Assembly (NCBI RefSeq): GCF_024166365.1
Contig: NC_064823.1
Location: 11,774,924-11,838,923, forward strand
Length of the DNA stretch: 64,000 nt
Source: Elephas maximus indicus
Lineage: Eukaryota; Chordata; Mammalia; Proboscidea; Elephantidae
Direction of reading: 5' to 3'
Every line of letters begins with the position of its first letter. Positions within the stretch are counted from its first letter, which is position 1. Below the pieces are notes generated by a model. The model was not told the origin of the DNA and did not search any database. It was given only the letters and a program-made list of their open reading frames with translations. A program made the position numbers and the translations under genes. Below, one piece after another: positions 11,750-21,715 of this stretch.

Positions 11750-13034
11750 TTTCCTTTGTGATTGCCTTAATACTTACCCCTATTTGTCTAAGTTTAAACC
11801 AATATTTTATTTCTTTAAATCTCCTTGACTTCCTCTCCATATAAAAGATCTAAGACTACATTCTTAGTCCCTTTTTTTTGTTTTAATGTTGTTGTCTTTT
11901 ACATACCAATGTCCCTGTTTCACTTTTTTGAGTGTTTTAGCTTTGATTTATTTTTGTGACTTCCCTATCTGGGTTGATAACCTGGTTGCTCTGTCCCGTG
12001 TTCTAGTCTTGGGTTGTTATCTGATGTTATTGATTTTCTAACTAAAGGACTCCTTTTAGTATTTCATGTAATTTTGGTTTGGCTTTTACAATTCCCTAAA
12101 CTTCTGTTTGTCTGGTTATGCCCTAATTTCTCCTTCATATTTGAGATATATAATTCTTGGCTAGTAATTTTTCCTTCACGGCTTTATATATATCATCCCA
12201 ATGCCTTCTTGCCTGCATGGTTTCTTCTGGGTGGTCTAAACTTAGTCTTATTGACTTTCTTGTGTAAGTGACTTTTCGTATATCCCTGGCTGCTCTTAAA
12301 ATTCTGTCTTTATCTTTGGCTTTGGCAAGTTTGGTTATAATATGTCTTGGTGACTTTTGTTTTGAGATCTACCCTATGTGGGCTTCAATGAGCTTCTTGG
12401 ATAGATATCTTCTCATCTTTCACGATATCAGGGAAGTTTTCTGAGAACAAATCTTCAGCAGTTCTCTCTGTGTTCTTTGTTATTCCCCCCCCCACTCTGG
12501 TACTCCAATCACTTGTAGGTTATACTTCTTGATAGAGTCCCACATAATTCTTAGGGCTTTTTCCTTTCTTTTTAAGAAAAATTTTTTTTATATGATTCTC
12601 CTTTAAATAAATTTGTGTTAAGTGTTTTATCTTCAGTCTCACTAATTCTGACTTGATTGCCTCAGTTCTGCTCCTTTGACTTTCTATTGAGTTGTCTAAT
12701 TCTGAAATTTTATTGTTAACCTTTGGATTCCTGTTTGCTATCTCTCTATAGATTCTTGTAGCCTGTTAAATTTGTCATTATGCTCTTGTGTAACTTTCTT
12801 AAGTTCCTCTATTGCTTTATCTGTGTGTTCCTTGGTTTGTTCAGCATTTTGCCTGATCTCCTTCCTAATCTCTTGAAGAGTTGTGTATATTAGTCTTTTG
12901 AATTCTACCTCTGGTAATTCCAAGAAGTTATCTTCCTCCAGAAGGTTTCTAAATTCTTCATTTTGGTGGCTTGCTGAAGCCATCATGATCTGCCTTCTTA
13001 TGTGATGTGATATTGACTGTTGTCTCCAAGCCAT
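11750..13034 (-). pseudogene. L1 ORF1 (broken)
   Basis: ORF1 encodes the RNA-binding chaperone of the L1 particle. The minus-strand frame starts at Met 13034 and gives a Glu/Lys-rich coiled-coil N-terminal part of about 98 codons. It shifts frame near 12740, after which ...ISELDNSIESQRSRTEAIKS continues in another frame. Around 12320-12380 the typical RNA-binding core resembling SPRHIITKLAKAKD is readable. The end is not sharp; the boundary given is approximate and abuts the inserted SINE. Confidence 0.7.
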
Positions 13035-14416
13035 CGATAAGTTATTATAATTATTGATTTTATGTTTGCTTACTGTGTTCCACTTTCTTGTTTTGTTTTG
13101 ATATGCCAGATAGGCTGGTCATGTTAGCTAGTTTGACTATTGGCATCTTTGAAGCTCTCACCTCCTATCTCTAGGTGGCTAGAGCTGTTACTGGGTATGT
13201 GAGCCTAGGAGTCAGTTTACTTTTCTTGGGTGGATTCAACTCAGGGGTCCAGGCTGTCAGTCACCACGTGTGTGGTGCAGGCTCTCACTCATAGTCCTAG
13301 ATGAGCAAGGGTGACTGGAGGAAGTACTGGTATCTGGCTGTAGTAGGGGATCATGTGCTGATCAAAGCAAGGGGATGACTGCTGCCCCTGAGTGTCTGGG
13401 TGGAAGGTGTGTCTCTGTTCCCTGCAGCATGTAGGTAGGTGGGTTTTGCAGCTGAACTATGGGTACCCAATACTGTTGGCTGTAAGGACTGGGAGTCACC
13501 ACTTATTCTTGGATCCCTGTCACAGGTGGCTTGGTGAAGTGGGTGGAGCCATCAGTGCTCAGGTCCCTGAGGTGTGTAGCTAAGGACCCTGCTTAATGGG
13601 CAGGGCAGTGTCAAATGTCACCAATCTGCCACTCCCACTTATAGGAGATGGAGATGAAAATAGGTTTCAGTTATATACCTTGTTATAATGTGATAATGAT
13701 GGCCTACCCTATTGAAATGGGCCCACACTGATCCACACAGGAGTGAAAGCCATTCAAAGTCCGTGGACCTCTTAAGCCTGTGCTTAAGCAAAGGGGCCTT
13801 GTCTGCCCTGAGTTCTCAGTTTAGGGGAGCTGGCAGATTATTTTTTCCTCTTTGTTGATGTGTTCCCTCTCCAAAGCTGGGAGAATGGCTTAGGGCGAGG
13901 GGCAGGTCTTACTTCAGGCCCAGGGAGCTCAGCAATTGCTGAAGCAGACTGGGACCCAGAGCAGAGTGGGGAGGGGGCAGGTAAATGGGAGTTACTTTTC
14001 AAAAGGGTTTGTTTGTTTGTTTTTATCTGGGTGGTAGGTTAGATACTTACACCTATCTTTTGCCAGTTTAGCACCATTTCTCACTGGTTCAGAATGTTTA
14101 AGCAGACTCTCCACCTCTTGGTCTCTCCTGATGTGGAAAACACATCTCAAGCACCACTGCTTGCCTCACCATTCACACCAGCTGATACAGCCTGCAGGGT
14201 GCTAGTGTCAGCCAGTTCAGGTCTGGCAAGTTTTTGCTGTTTCTGAACCATCTGACCCTTCCCCTACTGCTCAGTCTGATTCCTCAACTTTGTCTTTGAT
14301 GTTTAGGGCTCCTACGTTGTCATAAATAATCGATTCACTTGTTTTTTCAGGTCTTTGTTGTCAGAGGGACCACAGACAGCATCTGACTATTACATCATCT
14401 TGGCCCCGCCTCCTCT
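13035..14416 (-). promoter_or_regulatory. L1 5' UTR with YY1-like site
   Basis: The G-rich start and GGCCAAGATG at 14395-14404 (minus) match the internal promoter region of L1. The stretch is richer in GC than the surrounding DNA and has no open frame. Whether it still has promoter activity cannot be told from the sequence. Confidence 0.65.
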
Positions 14417-14544
14417 ACAGTTTATGTTTTTGAGGACCATGTCACTATGTGTGTCTCTTCCTCCTGGTCAAGTGCCTATTTCACTTCCAAGGGAGGCACT
14501 TCTCCTACTCCCTAGAGTCTCAGTCATCCCTGAGTTTTAAATTT
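14417..14544 (+). pseudogene. ERV sequence downstream of the L1 insertion
   Basis: This resumes the retroviral sequence interrupted at 6831 and continues into the LTR. Only about 130 bp separate the insertion point from the likely LTR start, so env seems to be missing from this copy. Confidence 0.4.
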
Positions 14545-15033
14545 GTAAAGAATCAAGGGGCCAATCATGGCATAAGGCCTAAAGTAAGAACCAGTGTGAT
14601 ATTCTTCCTTGACCTCTGGCATAACCTGGGGGTCCCTGAATGGCATATCCACAAGTTCTCTGCCATTCCGCTCCTTTGGATAAGGACCTCTAGCTAAACA
14701 ATCCTCCTTATGAAGGGGTTCACCACAAGTTCCTGCTTATCCCTGAGTAGTGGATTTCAATTCCCTGACAGCTCACAAAGTTATTAAAATAAGCCAACCA
14801 CATCCTTTCATGGAAATTGGGGGTGGAGGGTGCACCTTACCCTGTAAGTACTACAAAGCTTGCCTCCTACAGACCCTGGTCGTTCACGCTGTTCCTACAT
14901 GCAACTCCTGTGTATTGTGTGGGCTCCGAGTACATGTTACTAATAAACTGTTGTCCATGTTATTTTTACAGCATCAGGTGTCGAGTATTCGGTCATCCTC
15001 AAGTAGGGCAGGAATCCCTCCCACGCCAATGGG
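14545..15033 (+). mobile_element. Probable 3' LTR of the endogenous retrovirus
   Basis: A purine-rich run (AAAGAATCAAGGGG, about 14548-14561) resembling a polypurine tract precedes a stretch with a polyadenylation signal AATAAAC at 14941-14947 and a following R/U5-like GT-rich region. Orientation and position agree with the pol remnant. The exact ends and the matching 5' LTR were not found. Confidence 0.5.
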
Positions 15034-15036
15034 GTG

Positions 15037-15193
15037 AGTAAACCTGTTGCCGCTGAGTTGATTCCAAATCCCAGGGACCTATAGGACAGAGTAGAACTGT
15101 CCCATAAGGTTTCCAAGGAGATACTGATGGATTCGAACTGTCAAGCTTTTAGTTAACAGCCAAGCTCTTAACCACTGTGCCACCAGGGCTCCG
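15037..15193 (-). mobile_element. AfroSINE (short form)
   Basis: It runs from AAACCTGTTGCCGCTGAGTT to CACCAGGGCTCCG, antisense to the window and immediately downstream of the ERV LTR. Confidence 0.92.
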
Positions 15194-16357
15194 AAGGAGG
15201 ATATTAAAATAACCTCTATCTACTTTCCTATTTTTATTTTTTAGTGTTTGACTTAATTGGTTGAAGTAAGCACTGAACTGGAAGAGTTGTTTAGGTGAAA
15301 TGATGATGTTTTTGGAAAGTCAGCTTACTCAAACCCATTCTTAGTGGAGTAGTGGTTTATTTAACATGATATCTCTGGAAAATGTACTCATATTTGTGAC
15401 TCCAGTTTTTCTTGTATGCCGGCAATATGATACGGTGGGTGTGTTAAGAGGAACAAAAACAAAGGCATGTGTAAGGACACCATTTCATCTCTGATAGGAA
15501 TCTATAAGGGATACTTAGGACTGTCTTTAGTTCCTTAGGTCAAATTTCATGGTTCTGTATTTGTGAGGATCATTTTTACAGGTAAACGTGTGGCATAGGG
15601 AGGGCATTGCCTTTTTAAAGTGTAAAGGGAAGTTCTAGATGCTGTAACTCATTTGTATATTATTAATTATAGTTCTTCTTAAAATTTTAAGTTAAAATAA
15701 ACTACAGATACTGGAGACACAGCTGGACATAAGTTGAAAATTCAGAGTCAAGAAAAAGGTTTAAGGTGTTATGTTTATGGTTAGGTTCTTCCATGAGTTG
15801 GCGTATATTTGTCTCTTCCTCCTCACAGTAGGGATTAGAACCAGAAAATTTTCAAGATCCTGCTCAGTACCAAAATTCTATTATTCTGTAAGGCTCAGTT
15901 TAAAAAACAATAGAAAATAAGATTGTTAGTAGAGATTGGATCGTAAGCTGACAAACACCAGTTCAACAACATAAAGATGTTATGACTTAAAATATGATTT
16001 GCTGAAAACATTATTTGAATTCACATGGAAGAAAAAATAAGTACATTTTTTTACAGTGGTGTGTTTTTTATTAACATTTTTTCCTCTTCATTATGTTCTG
16101 TCATGCGTGCTTCACAGGAAAGACCAGAGAGTTTTACTTCATCTGTAACCTTTCTAAGTTGCTCAAGCCCACTTTTGGCATATATACGTAGTCAAAGTTG
16201 CACAGAAAGAGAAAAATATATAATTTGCATATTATAACTAAACATTAATAAAAATTAGTTAACTTAAGAGATATAGACTAAATGGTAATAATAAGCATAA
16301 GTTATTGCAGAGAATAAAGCAGAATGCAGAGGAGAAATTGCCATTTGACATAAAGAT
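15194..16357. other. Intronic sequence, no identified element
   Basis: AT-rich DNA with no gene, RNA or clearly named repeat visible. Confidence 0.4.
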
Positions 16358-16880
16358 TGTTGTTGCTGATGTTGTTGTTGTTAGGTGCCATTGAATTGTT
16401 CCAACTCATAGAGACCCTACGTACAACAGAATGAAAAACTGCCTAGTCCTGCACCATCCTTACAACCATTGCTATGTTTGAGCCCATTGTTGCACCCACT
16501 ATGTCAATTCATCTTGTTGAGTGTCTTCCTCTTTTTCACTGGCCCTATGCTTTTTTTTTTTTTTTTTTAATGCTTTAGCAAGCATTATGTCCTTCTCCAG
16601 GGCCTGGACTTCCTGATATCATGTCCAAAGTAGAGAGATGCAGTCTTGCCATTCTCACTCCTAAGAGCATTCTGGCTGTACTTCTTCCAAAGCAGACTTG
16701 TTCGTTCTTCTGGCAGTCCATGGTGTATATTCAGTATTCTTCTCCAACGCCGTAATTCAAAGGCATCAATTCTTCTTGGATCTTCCTTATTCATTGTCCA
16801 GCTTTTACATGCACATGAGGCAATTGGAAACACCGTGGTTTTGGTCAGGCACAACTTAGTCTCTGGAAATGTTTATATAT
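16358..16880 (-). mobile_element. RTE/BovB-like LINE, 3' fragment
   Basis: The minus-strand frame 16585-16854 reads SWTMNKEDPRRIDAFELRRW and RRIL, the C-terminal part of an RTE-clade polyprotein after the reverse transcriptase. The 3' end at 16371-16430 carries GTTGTTAGGTGCCATTGAAT (plus strand) and the same 'TCATAGAGACCCTA' block found in the AfroSINE tail. A T run at 16551-16568 interrupts it. The fragment is 5'-truncated. Confidence 0.8.
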
Positions 16881-16892
16881 AATGCAGTTCAG

Positions 16893-16945
16893 GTCTCACC
16901 TGGGTAGCACATATAATAAAACTGGAATGATAAAGAGAAAATTAG
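16893..16945 (+). pseudogene. U6 snRNA 5' fragment (retropseudogene)
   Basis: The stretch GGGTAGCACATATAATAAAA CTGGAATGATAAAGAGAAAATTAG follows the first ~50 nt of U6 snRNA with scattered substitutions. Homology stops where U6 would continue into its catalytic core. It lacks the 3' half and lies beside an RTE fragment. No proximal sequence element or TATA box is obvious upstream, so it is not an active gene. Confidence 0.8.
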
Positions 16946-17676
16946 AAGCTTTTCTACAAATAAGATCATCTTTTTGCACAAGTCTTTTCCTTTATTTTAT
17001 ATTTCGTCTTGTGTAAAGGCAGCACAATCCACTAAGCCGAGCAAAAACCTCAGTCTTCTGTAATTTCTCCCTCACTCTCCTCAGCTAGGTGACCATGTAA
17101 TCAGTGAGGAAGTACAATCTGTTTGCTCTGAAATGTCTCTCAATTCTGCCCGTTTCCTTTCACTTTTACTACTCCAGTCTGTAAATTAATTGTACTCATC
17201 TGCTGTGTAGTTGTGTAGAGATTTAAAATAACATTGAGTTAATGCTTAGTTATTTGCAGTATTTATTTTCACTTTTTAATTATTTTTATTTTATAATTAT
17301 TGTTATTAACATATCAAATATTGGGATTGACACCTCTAAAATAATGTTAATTTTTTTCTCATAATGCAATATCTTAAACTAAATATCTGTGCTAATATCT
17401 AAACTTTAAAAATACCTGCTACATCTTGTACACTGTGCATAACTGATTTACAGTTTGATATTCTTTTTTCACCTTAGCAGCAATACCCTTAACCAATAAC
17501 CACAGTGGTTGCAAGTTTGTTCTATGGTTTTATGAAATGTTATGCCAGTGTCACGTTTCTTGCATGATCAGTTAGTGCTATTATAGCCAATTTTTGTCTT
17601 GTACTGGTCCCTCTGGTTGCAAATATATTATCTTAGGATCATTAAAGCATTTTTTAATGGTATAATATCTGCAAGG
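16946..17676. other. Intronic sequence, no identified element
   Basis: AT-rich; 17255-17330 is especially rich in TTTTAATTATT-type sequence. Nothing else is recognised. Confidence 0.4.
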
Positions 17677-17840
17677 TAGAGCCCTGGTGGCACAGTGATT
17701 AAGAGCTACAGTGAGCTATGGCTGCTAACCAAAATGATCAGCAGTTCAAATCCACCAGCCAAACCTTGGAAACCTTATGGGGTAGTTCTATGCTGTTCTA
17801 TAGGTTAGTTATGAGTCCAAATGGACTTGAGGACTATGGG
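17677..17840 (+). mobile_element. AfroSINE with a 10-bp duplication in the head
   Basis: The head GAGCCCTGGTGGCACAGTGA leads to AGAGCTACAGTGAGCTATGG, where the AGCTA unit occurs twice. The flanks share ATCTGCAA (17668-17675 and 17847-17854), a probable target-site duplication. Confidence 0.93.
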
Positions 17841-17971
17841 TTATTATCTGCAAATACTGTCATTTAAGTACACACATCTTTGTAAAAGAAAGAAAGGAAA
17901 CAAAGTAAGCATCTATGGAGGCATCCCAATGAAGTAGTTTAATTTTACTATGTTTTTAAATAAAATGTAAT

Positions 17972-18170
17972 ATAGCCCATTGCCTTTGAGTTGATTTGGA
18001 CTCATAGGAACCCTATAGGACAAAGTAGAACTGTCCCATATGGTTTTCAAGGCTGTAATCTTTATGGAAGCCTAGTGTCTCTTCTTTCCCCTGCAGAGTG
18101 GCTGGTGGGTTCAAACCACCAACCTTCCAGCTAGTAGCTAAGCACATAACCACTACACCACCAGGGCTCC
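17972..18170 (-). mobile_element. AfroSINE (long form)
   Basis: It is antisense and contains the extra internal block (TTCAAGGCTGTAATCTTTAT ... CTGCAGAGTGGCTGG) between tail and head modules. The flanks AAAATGTAATATA and AAAATGTAGTATA form a target-site duplication with one mismatch. Confidence 0.93.
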
Positions 18171-18975
18171 TTAAAATGTAGTATAACTTTTTTTTTTTTA
18201 ACTCTCTCCTAGCATATACTGTAAACTTTGCTCATTGTGTGATTTAACTAGAATTACTATCATTTCTTTTCATTATTTTTTCCTTGTTTTAATTTAGGTA
18301 TCCATATAAATTCATGAAATTCAAAAATCATAACTGCTTCTCAGTCTGTAAAACTCAATGGGAAATGAAGTTAATAATTGCATTCTCTCTCTTTTTTCTA
18401 TGTCTCTGTCACTTTCTTCCAACTCTTCCATCTCTCAGTCTCCCTCTCTGATTCAACTTTTAACGAGTAGGTTTTATTAAAACCGTTGTGTTGCCTCCTT
18501 GTGGTCTGTACAGCACTGTGATAAATAAAAGCAGTTTTCATACAAGGTCAAAAGAAATTGATCAGTGAGTTGTATAGCTTCAAAAAGCCCAAGCCATCTT
18601 CTGGATGATCGAATATTATTGCTTTCCAACCAGGAGTATTAATATTCTGAAGACTAATTTATAGAAATCCACAAAATATAGGTCTTTAGAGAGGCAAGTT
18701 CATTCTTCCTTTTTATGTATTCCTGCATATGACTTTCTCTTGTGCCTTTTAGTACCACTCCCCATTCACATACACACAGTCAAATACTCACATGCACACA
18801 CACACACACACCAATTTTGAGAGAAAGATATTGGCACTCCATTATTAAGTAGGAACCACAATTAAGATTAAGAGAACTCTAACGCTTTTGGAATAAAATT
18901 CTGAGTTTCAGACTTACGTAATTTAAAATGTCAACACTTGTTTTCTTCCCTTTTTCATGATCAAGAGAAGAAAAA
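18171..18975. other. Intronic sequence with a short (CA)n tract
   Basis: A CA dinucleotide run lies at about 18793-18812. No gene or named repeat is otherwise seen. Confidence 0.45.
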
Positions 18976-19139
18976 AACAAAAACAAACCTGTTGCAATGA
19001 AGTTGATTCTGACTCACAGTGACCCTCTAGGACAGAGTAGAACTGCCCCACAGAGTTTCCAAGGAACATCTGGTGGACTTGAACTGCTGATCTTTTGGTT
19101 AGAAGCCTAGCTCTTAACCACTACTCAACCAGGATTTCC
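18976..19139 (-). mobile_element. AfroSINE (short form)
   Basis: It is antisense, from AACAAACCTGTTGCAATGAA to CTCAACCAGGATTTCC. TCAAGAGAAGA occurs directly on both sides (18961-18971 and 19143-19153), a clean target-site duplication. Confidence 0.94.
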
Positions 19140-20139
19140 ATATCAAGAGAAGAGCCACTTGCAATTATAAAGGTAGGGGAAGGGTGGGGAGTAGGGGTGA
19201 GGACTGTGTTCTAGATTAGGTGATTGCAAGGCTACTGAAATGCTCCTTACCCCCAAACATATTGGGAGAAGGTTGTTCAATGATTAGCAACTGCCCTCAA
19301 AGAAAAGTAAATAAGTAAAATGAGGCAAAAAATATTTTCATCCACACAATATCCTCACCAGAAGGTTCTGCATGGATTAATAAATTCCCTTTTAAAATAT
19401 ACATGCTCCTTCAGACATGCTGTTAGTCACAAATTATTATGAACTATTTTAACTGATAAATTTGAAGTCTATTTTTCATGACAAGGGAATAGACCATCCT
19501 ATTTATTAAAAAGAAAAAACAAAATCTTAGAAAAATTTTCAACAGCCAAAGGACACTCTAGGGAACTGGGTCTGCCAAATTAATTAGTGACAACTTTAAG
19601 AAATTTGGATGGAGGGCCCTTAAAAAAATTCCAATTCAATAAGGCAGGTACAGAATAGTGCTCAAATTCATTTTTATAATATAAAAGTCATGTGCAAAGA
19701 AATAAAAATCTTTCAGATATGCACTAAGTCCAACTAACATGAAAATAGAAAGATATTCAGGATGCTCATTGGGGTCAAAGAAAAGAATCAGGTAAATATG
19801 TTCTGGTGCAATCATATATGTATATTTACTGGTAGTAGGAATAGGGGGCAATCTGAGAGTCTCAAAAGGAGTTGAGGAAGATGACTAGAAACTAGTCAGC
19901 TGTGAACTTTACTTCCAGGACTCTATACCTCTGATCAGTAGAGAGGCAAAGGTGAGAAGAACTGCTGAGTAAATATCAAAGGCAAGTCTACTTTCATCTT
20001 GGGTTTTGAAATTAGCACTGTTTAGATGGCACTCCACAGAAATCTGGAATTTTGGGAAATGAATTATTTCAATTTGTAGACTGTATTCTGTACTTTCAGT
20101 AACCAAGAATAGTGGAAAAGTGGTGGAAATAATAATAAT

Positions 20140-20262
20140 AAAATCTAACAGTGTGTGTTAGTATTATGCTATGCATTTCACATATATTTCACCTAATTCT
20201 CATGCACACAAAAAAATTCTGCAATTTGGTGTACTTATCTATATTTTATAAATAGTAAAGAT
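20140..20262 (-). repeat. MIR-like relic
   Basis: TGCTATGCATTTCACATATA followed by CACCTAATTCTCATGC and a degenerate 'ATTTTATAAATAG' matches the antisense order of MIR elements, strongly decayed. Confidence 0.5.
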
Positions 20263-21670
20263 TTTTTTAAAAAAAAAAATTTTTTTTTTTGAAGATTAAG
20301 ATTTAGATGTGAAGTAAGTTTTGAAAAGATTGTTCCTGTCTTTCTGCAGCATTAAATAATTTAAATCTAAATTTGTATTAGATATCAAATATTTTGGGCA
20401 ATGATTCAAAGTAAGAAATAAACTTCACATTGCATCCTATTTCACACCTATATATAAAAAATAAATTTCACAAAGTACTATTTACTTTTAGCATGAAATG
20501 ATGTGTTTTATTTTTGTTTTTACATTATGGTCAAAGTGCATTAAATTGATTGGTGATTCACTGATGGATTTTGATCATTTTTTAAATCATTTATTTTTTT
20601 TCTGTAAAATTTTTTGGCTCCCAAATCGGATTAAAATTTACTTGAAGGCAGATTTCTTGAAGCCATACATCCTTACATTCCCTTATTCTCAGAACCTCAA
20701 TAAATGTTTTAAATGGAATAAAAATTAATTTTACCTCTGAAAACACATTATCTTGACTAAATGATAATCCCAGAAAAGGGGGAAAGTAAGGGATAGCAGG
20801 AAGTCTACAGGAGAACCAAGACCATTTATAATTACAGCTGATAATAGTTGATCAAAAAAATCTATCATTCCTGTCCATTTTATTCAGTTCTTTTCTACCA
20901 TAGAGGTGGCTCTATTAAATGTTTGTAGCAAGATAAATACCTAGTCCTCTCCCTTATCTCATAAAAATGATCCTCCCACTAGATATGTGTAGTTCGAACT
21001 CATGAAAAGCAGTTACACAAATAACACAAGACGAAGAAGCACACATTTCTTCTATTTCCTTTTAGCTATTTCAGAACCTAAATTTCTATAGGAGTCATTC
21101 AGATTAGTTTTACATTATAAAAATATCTGCATTTTAATTCAAGGATATGATGTAATCAAGACCATAACTCTCCATAACAATTAAAATGTTCTTCTCTATC
21201 TTCTGTGTTTGTTTTTTTCATTTTCCCTTATTAATGTATTCAGTCATTAGCTTTTTACATTCCTAACAGGAATGCTTCTGATTGAATCATTTTCTTTTAG
21301 GAAAATAATAACACTACGAAATTTATTTTTCTTATGTTTTCATTGACTTTAAATGAGTTTTGTTTTATTGCTTGAAGTCACCGAAATTTTGATTACAACC
21401 TCTATATTAATCATTGTGAACCCTTGGTATTACTACAAATTAGAAAATTAAAAAGGAAATATAACATTAGATGAAAAAATATGCATTTTAAAGATTCATG
21501 TGGGTATCATGAATTATATGGAATTGCCTCCTTTGTAAACCATAAATATTGTGAAATCCTTGAAAATTAGGCATATGTTCCTTCAAATGAGACACAGTTT
21601 TAAACAGATGATCCCTTAGGTCTGTTATATTAAGACTAAAATTATTAAATCCGCATTAGTTGTCTTTAAC

Positions 21671-21715
21671 TTGTTGCTGGGTGCCAGTGAGTCAATTCCG
21701 ACTCATAGCGATTTT
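21671..21715 (-). mobile_element. Short RTE/AfroSINE tail fragment
   Basis: TTGCTGGGTGCCAGTGAGTC followed by AATTCCGACTCATAGCGA matches the shared RTE/AfroSINE 3' module on the antisense strand. No head is present. Confidence 0.6.

Larger units (their letters stand above)
6839..14416 (-). mobile_element. Near full-length L1 retrotransposon, 5' UTR to 3' tail
   Basis: On the minus strand the element begins GGAGGCGGGGCCAAGATG at about 14413, the G-rich start and CAAGATG (YY1-like) site typical of intact L1 5' ends. In order come a 5' UTR (about 13035-14416), ORF1, ORF2, a 3' UTR and an A-rich end (AATAATAAAACAAAC) near 6840. The candidate target-site duplication is ACAGTTT at 6832-6838 and 14417-14423. 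Both ORFs carry stops and frameshifts, so this copy is dead. It is about 7.4 kb without the inserted SINE. It splits the endogenous retrovirus. Confidence 0.92.

Noticed and set aside
16585..16854. An 89-codon minus-strand frame as a host gene
   Set aside because: It is the C-terminal piece of an RTE-clade LINE.
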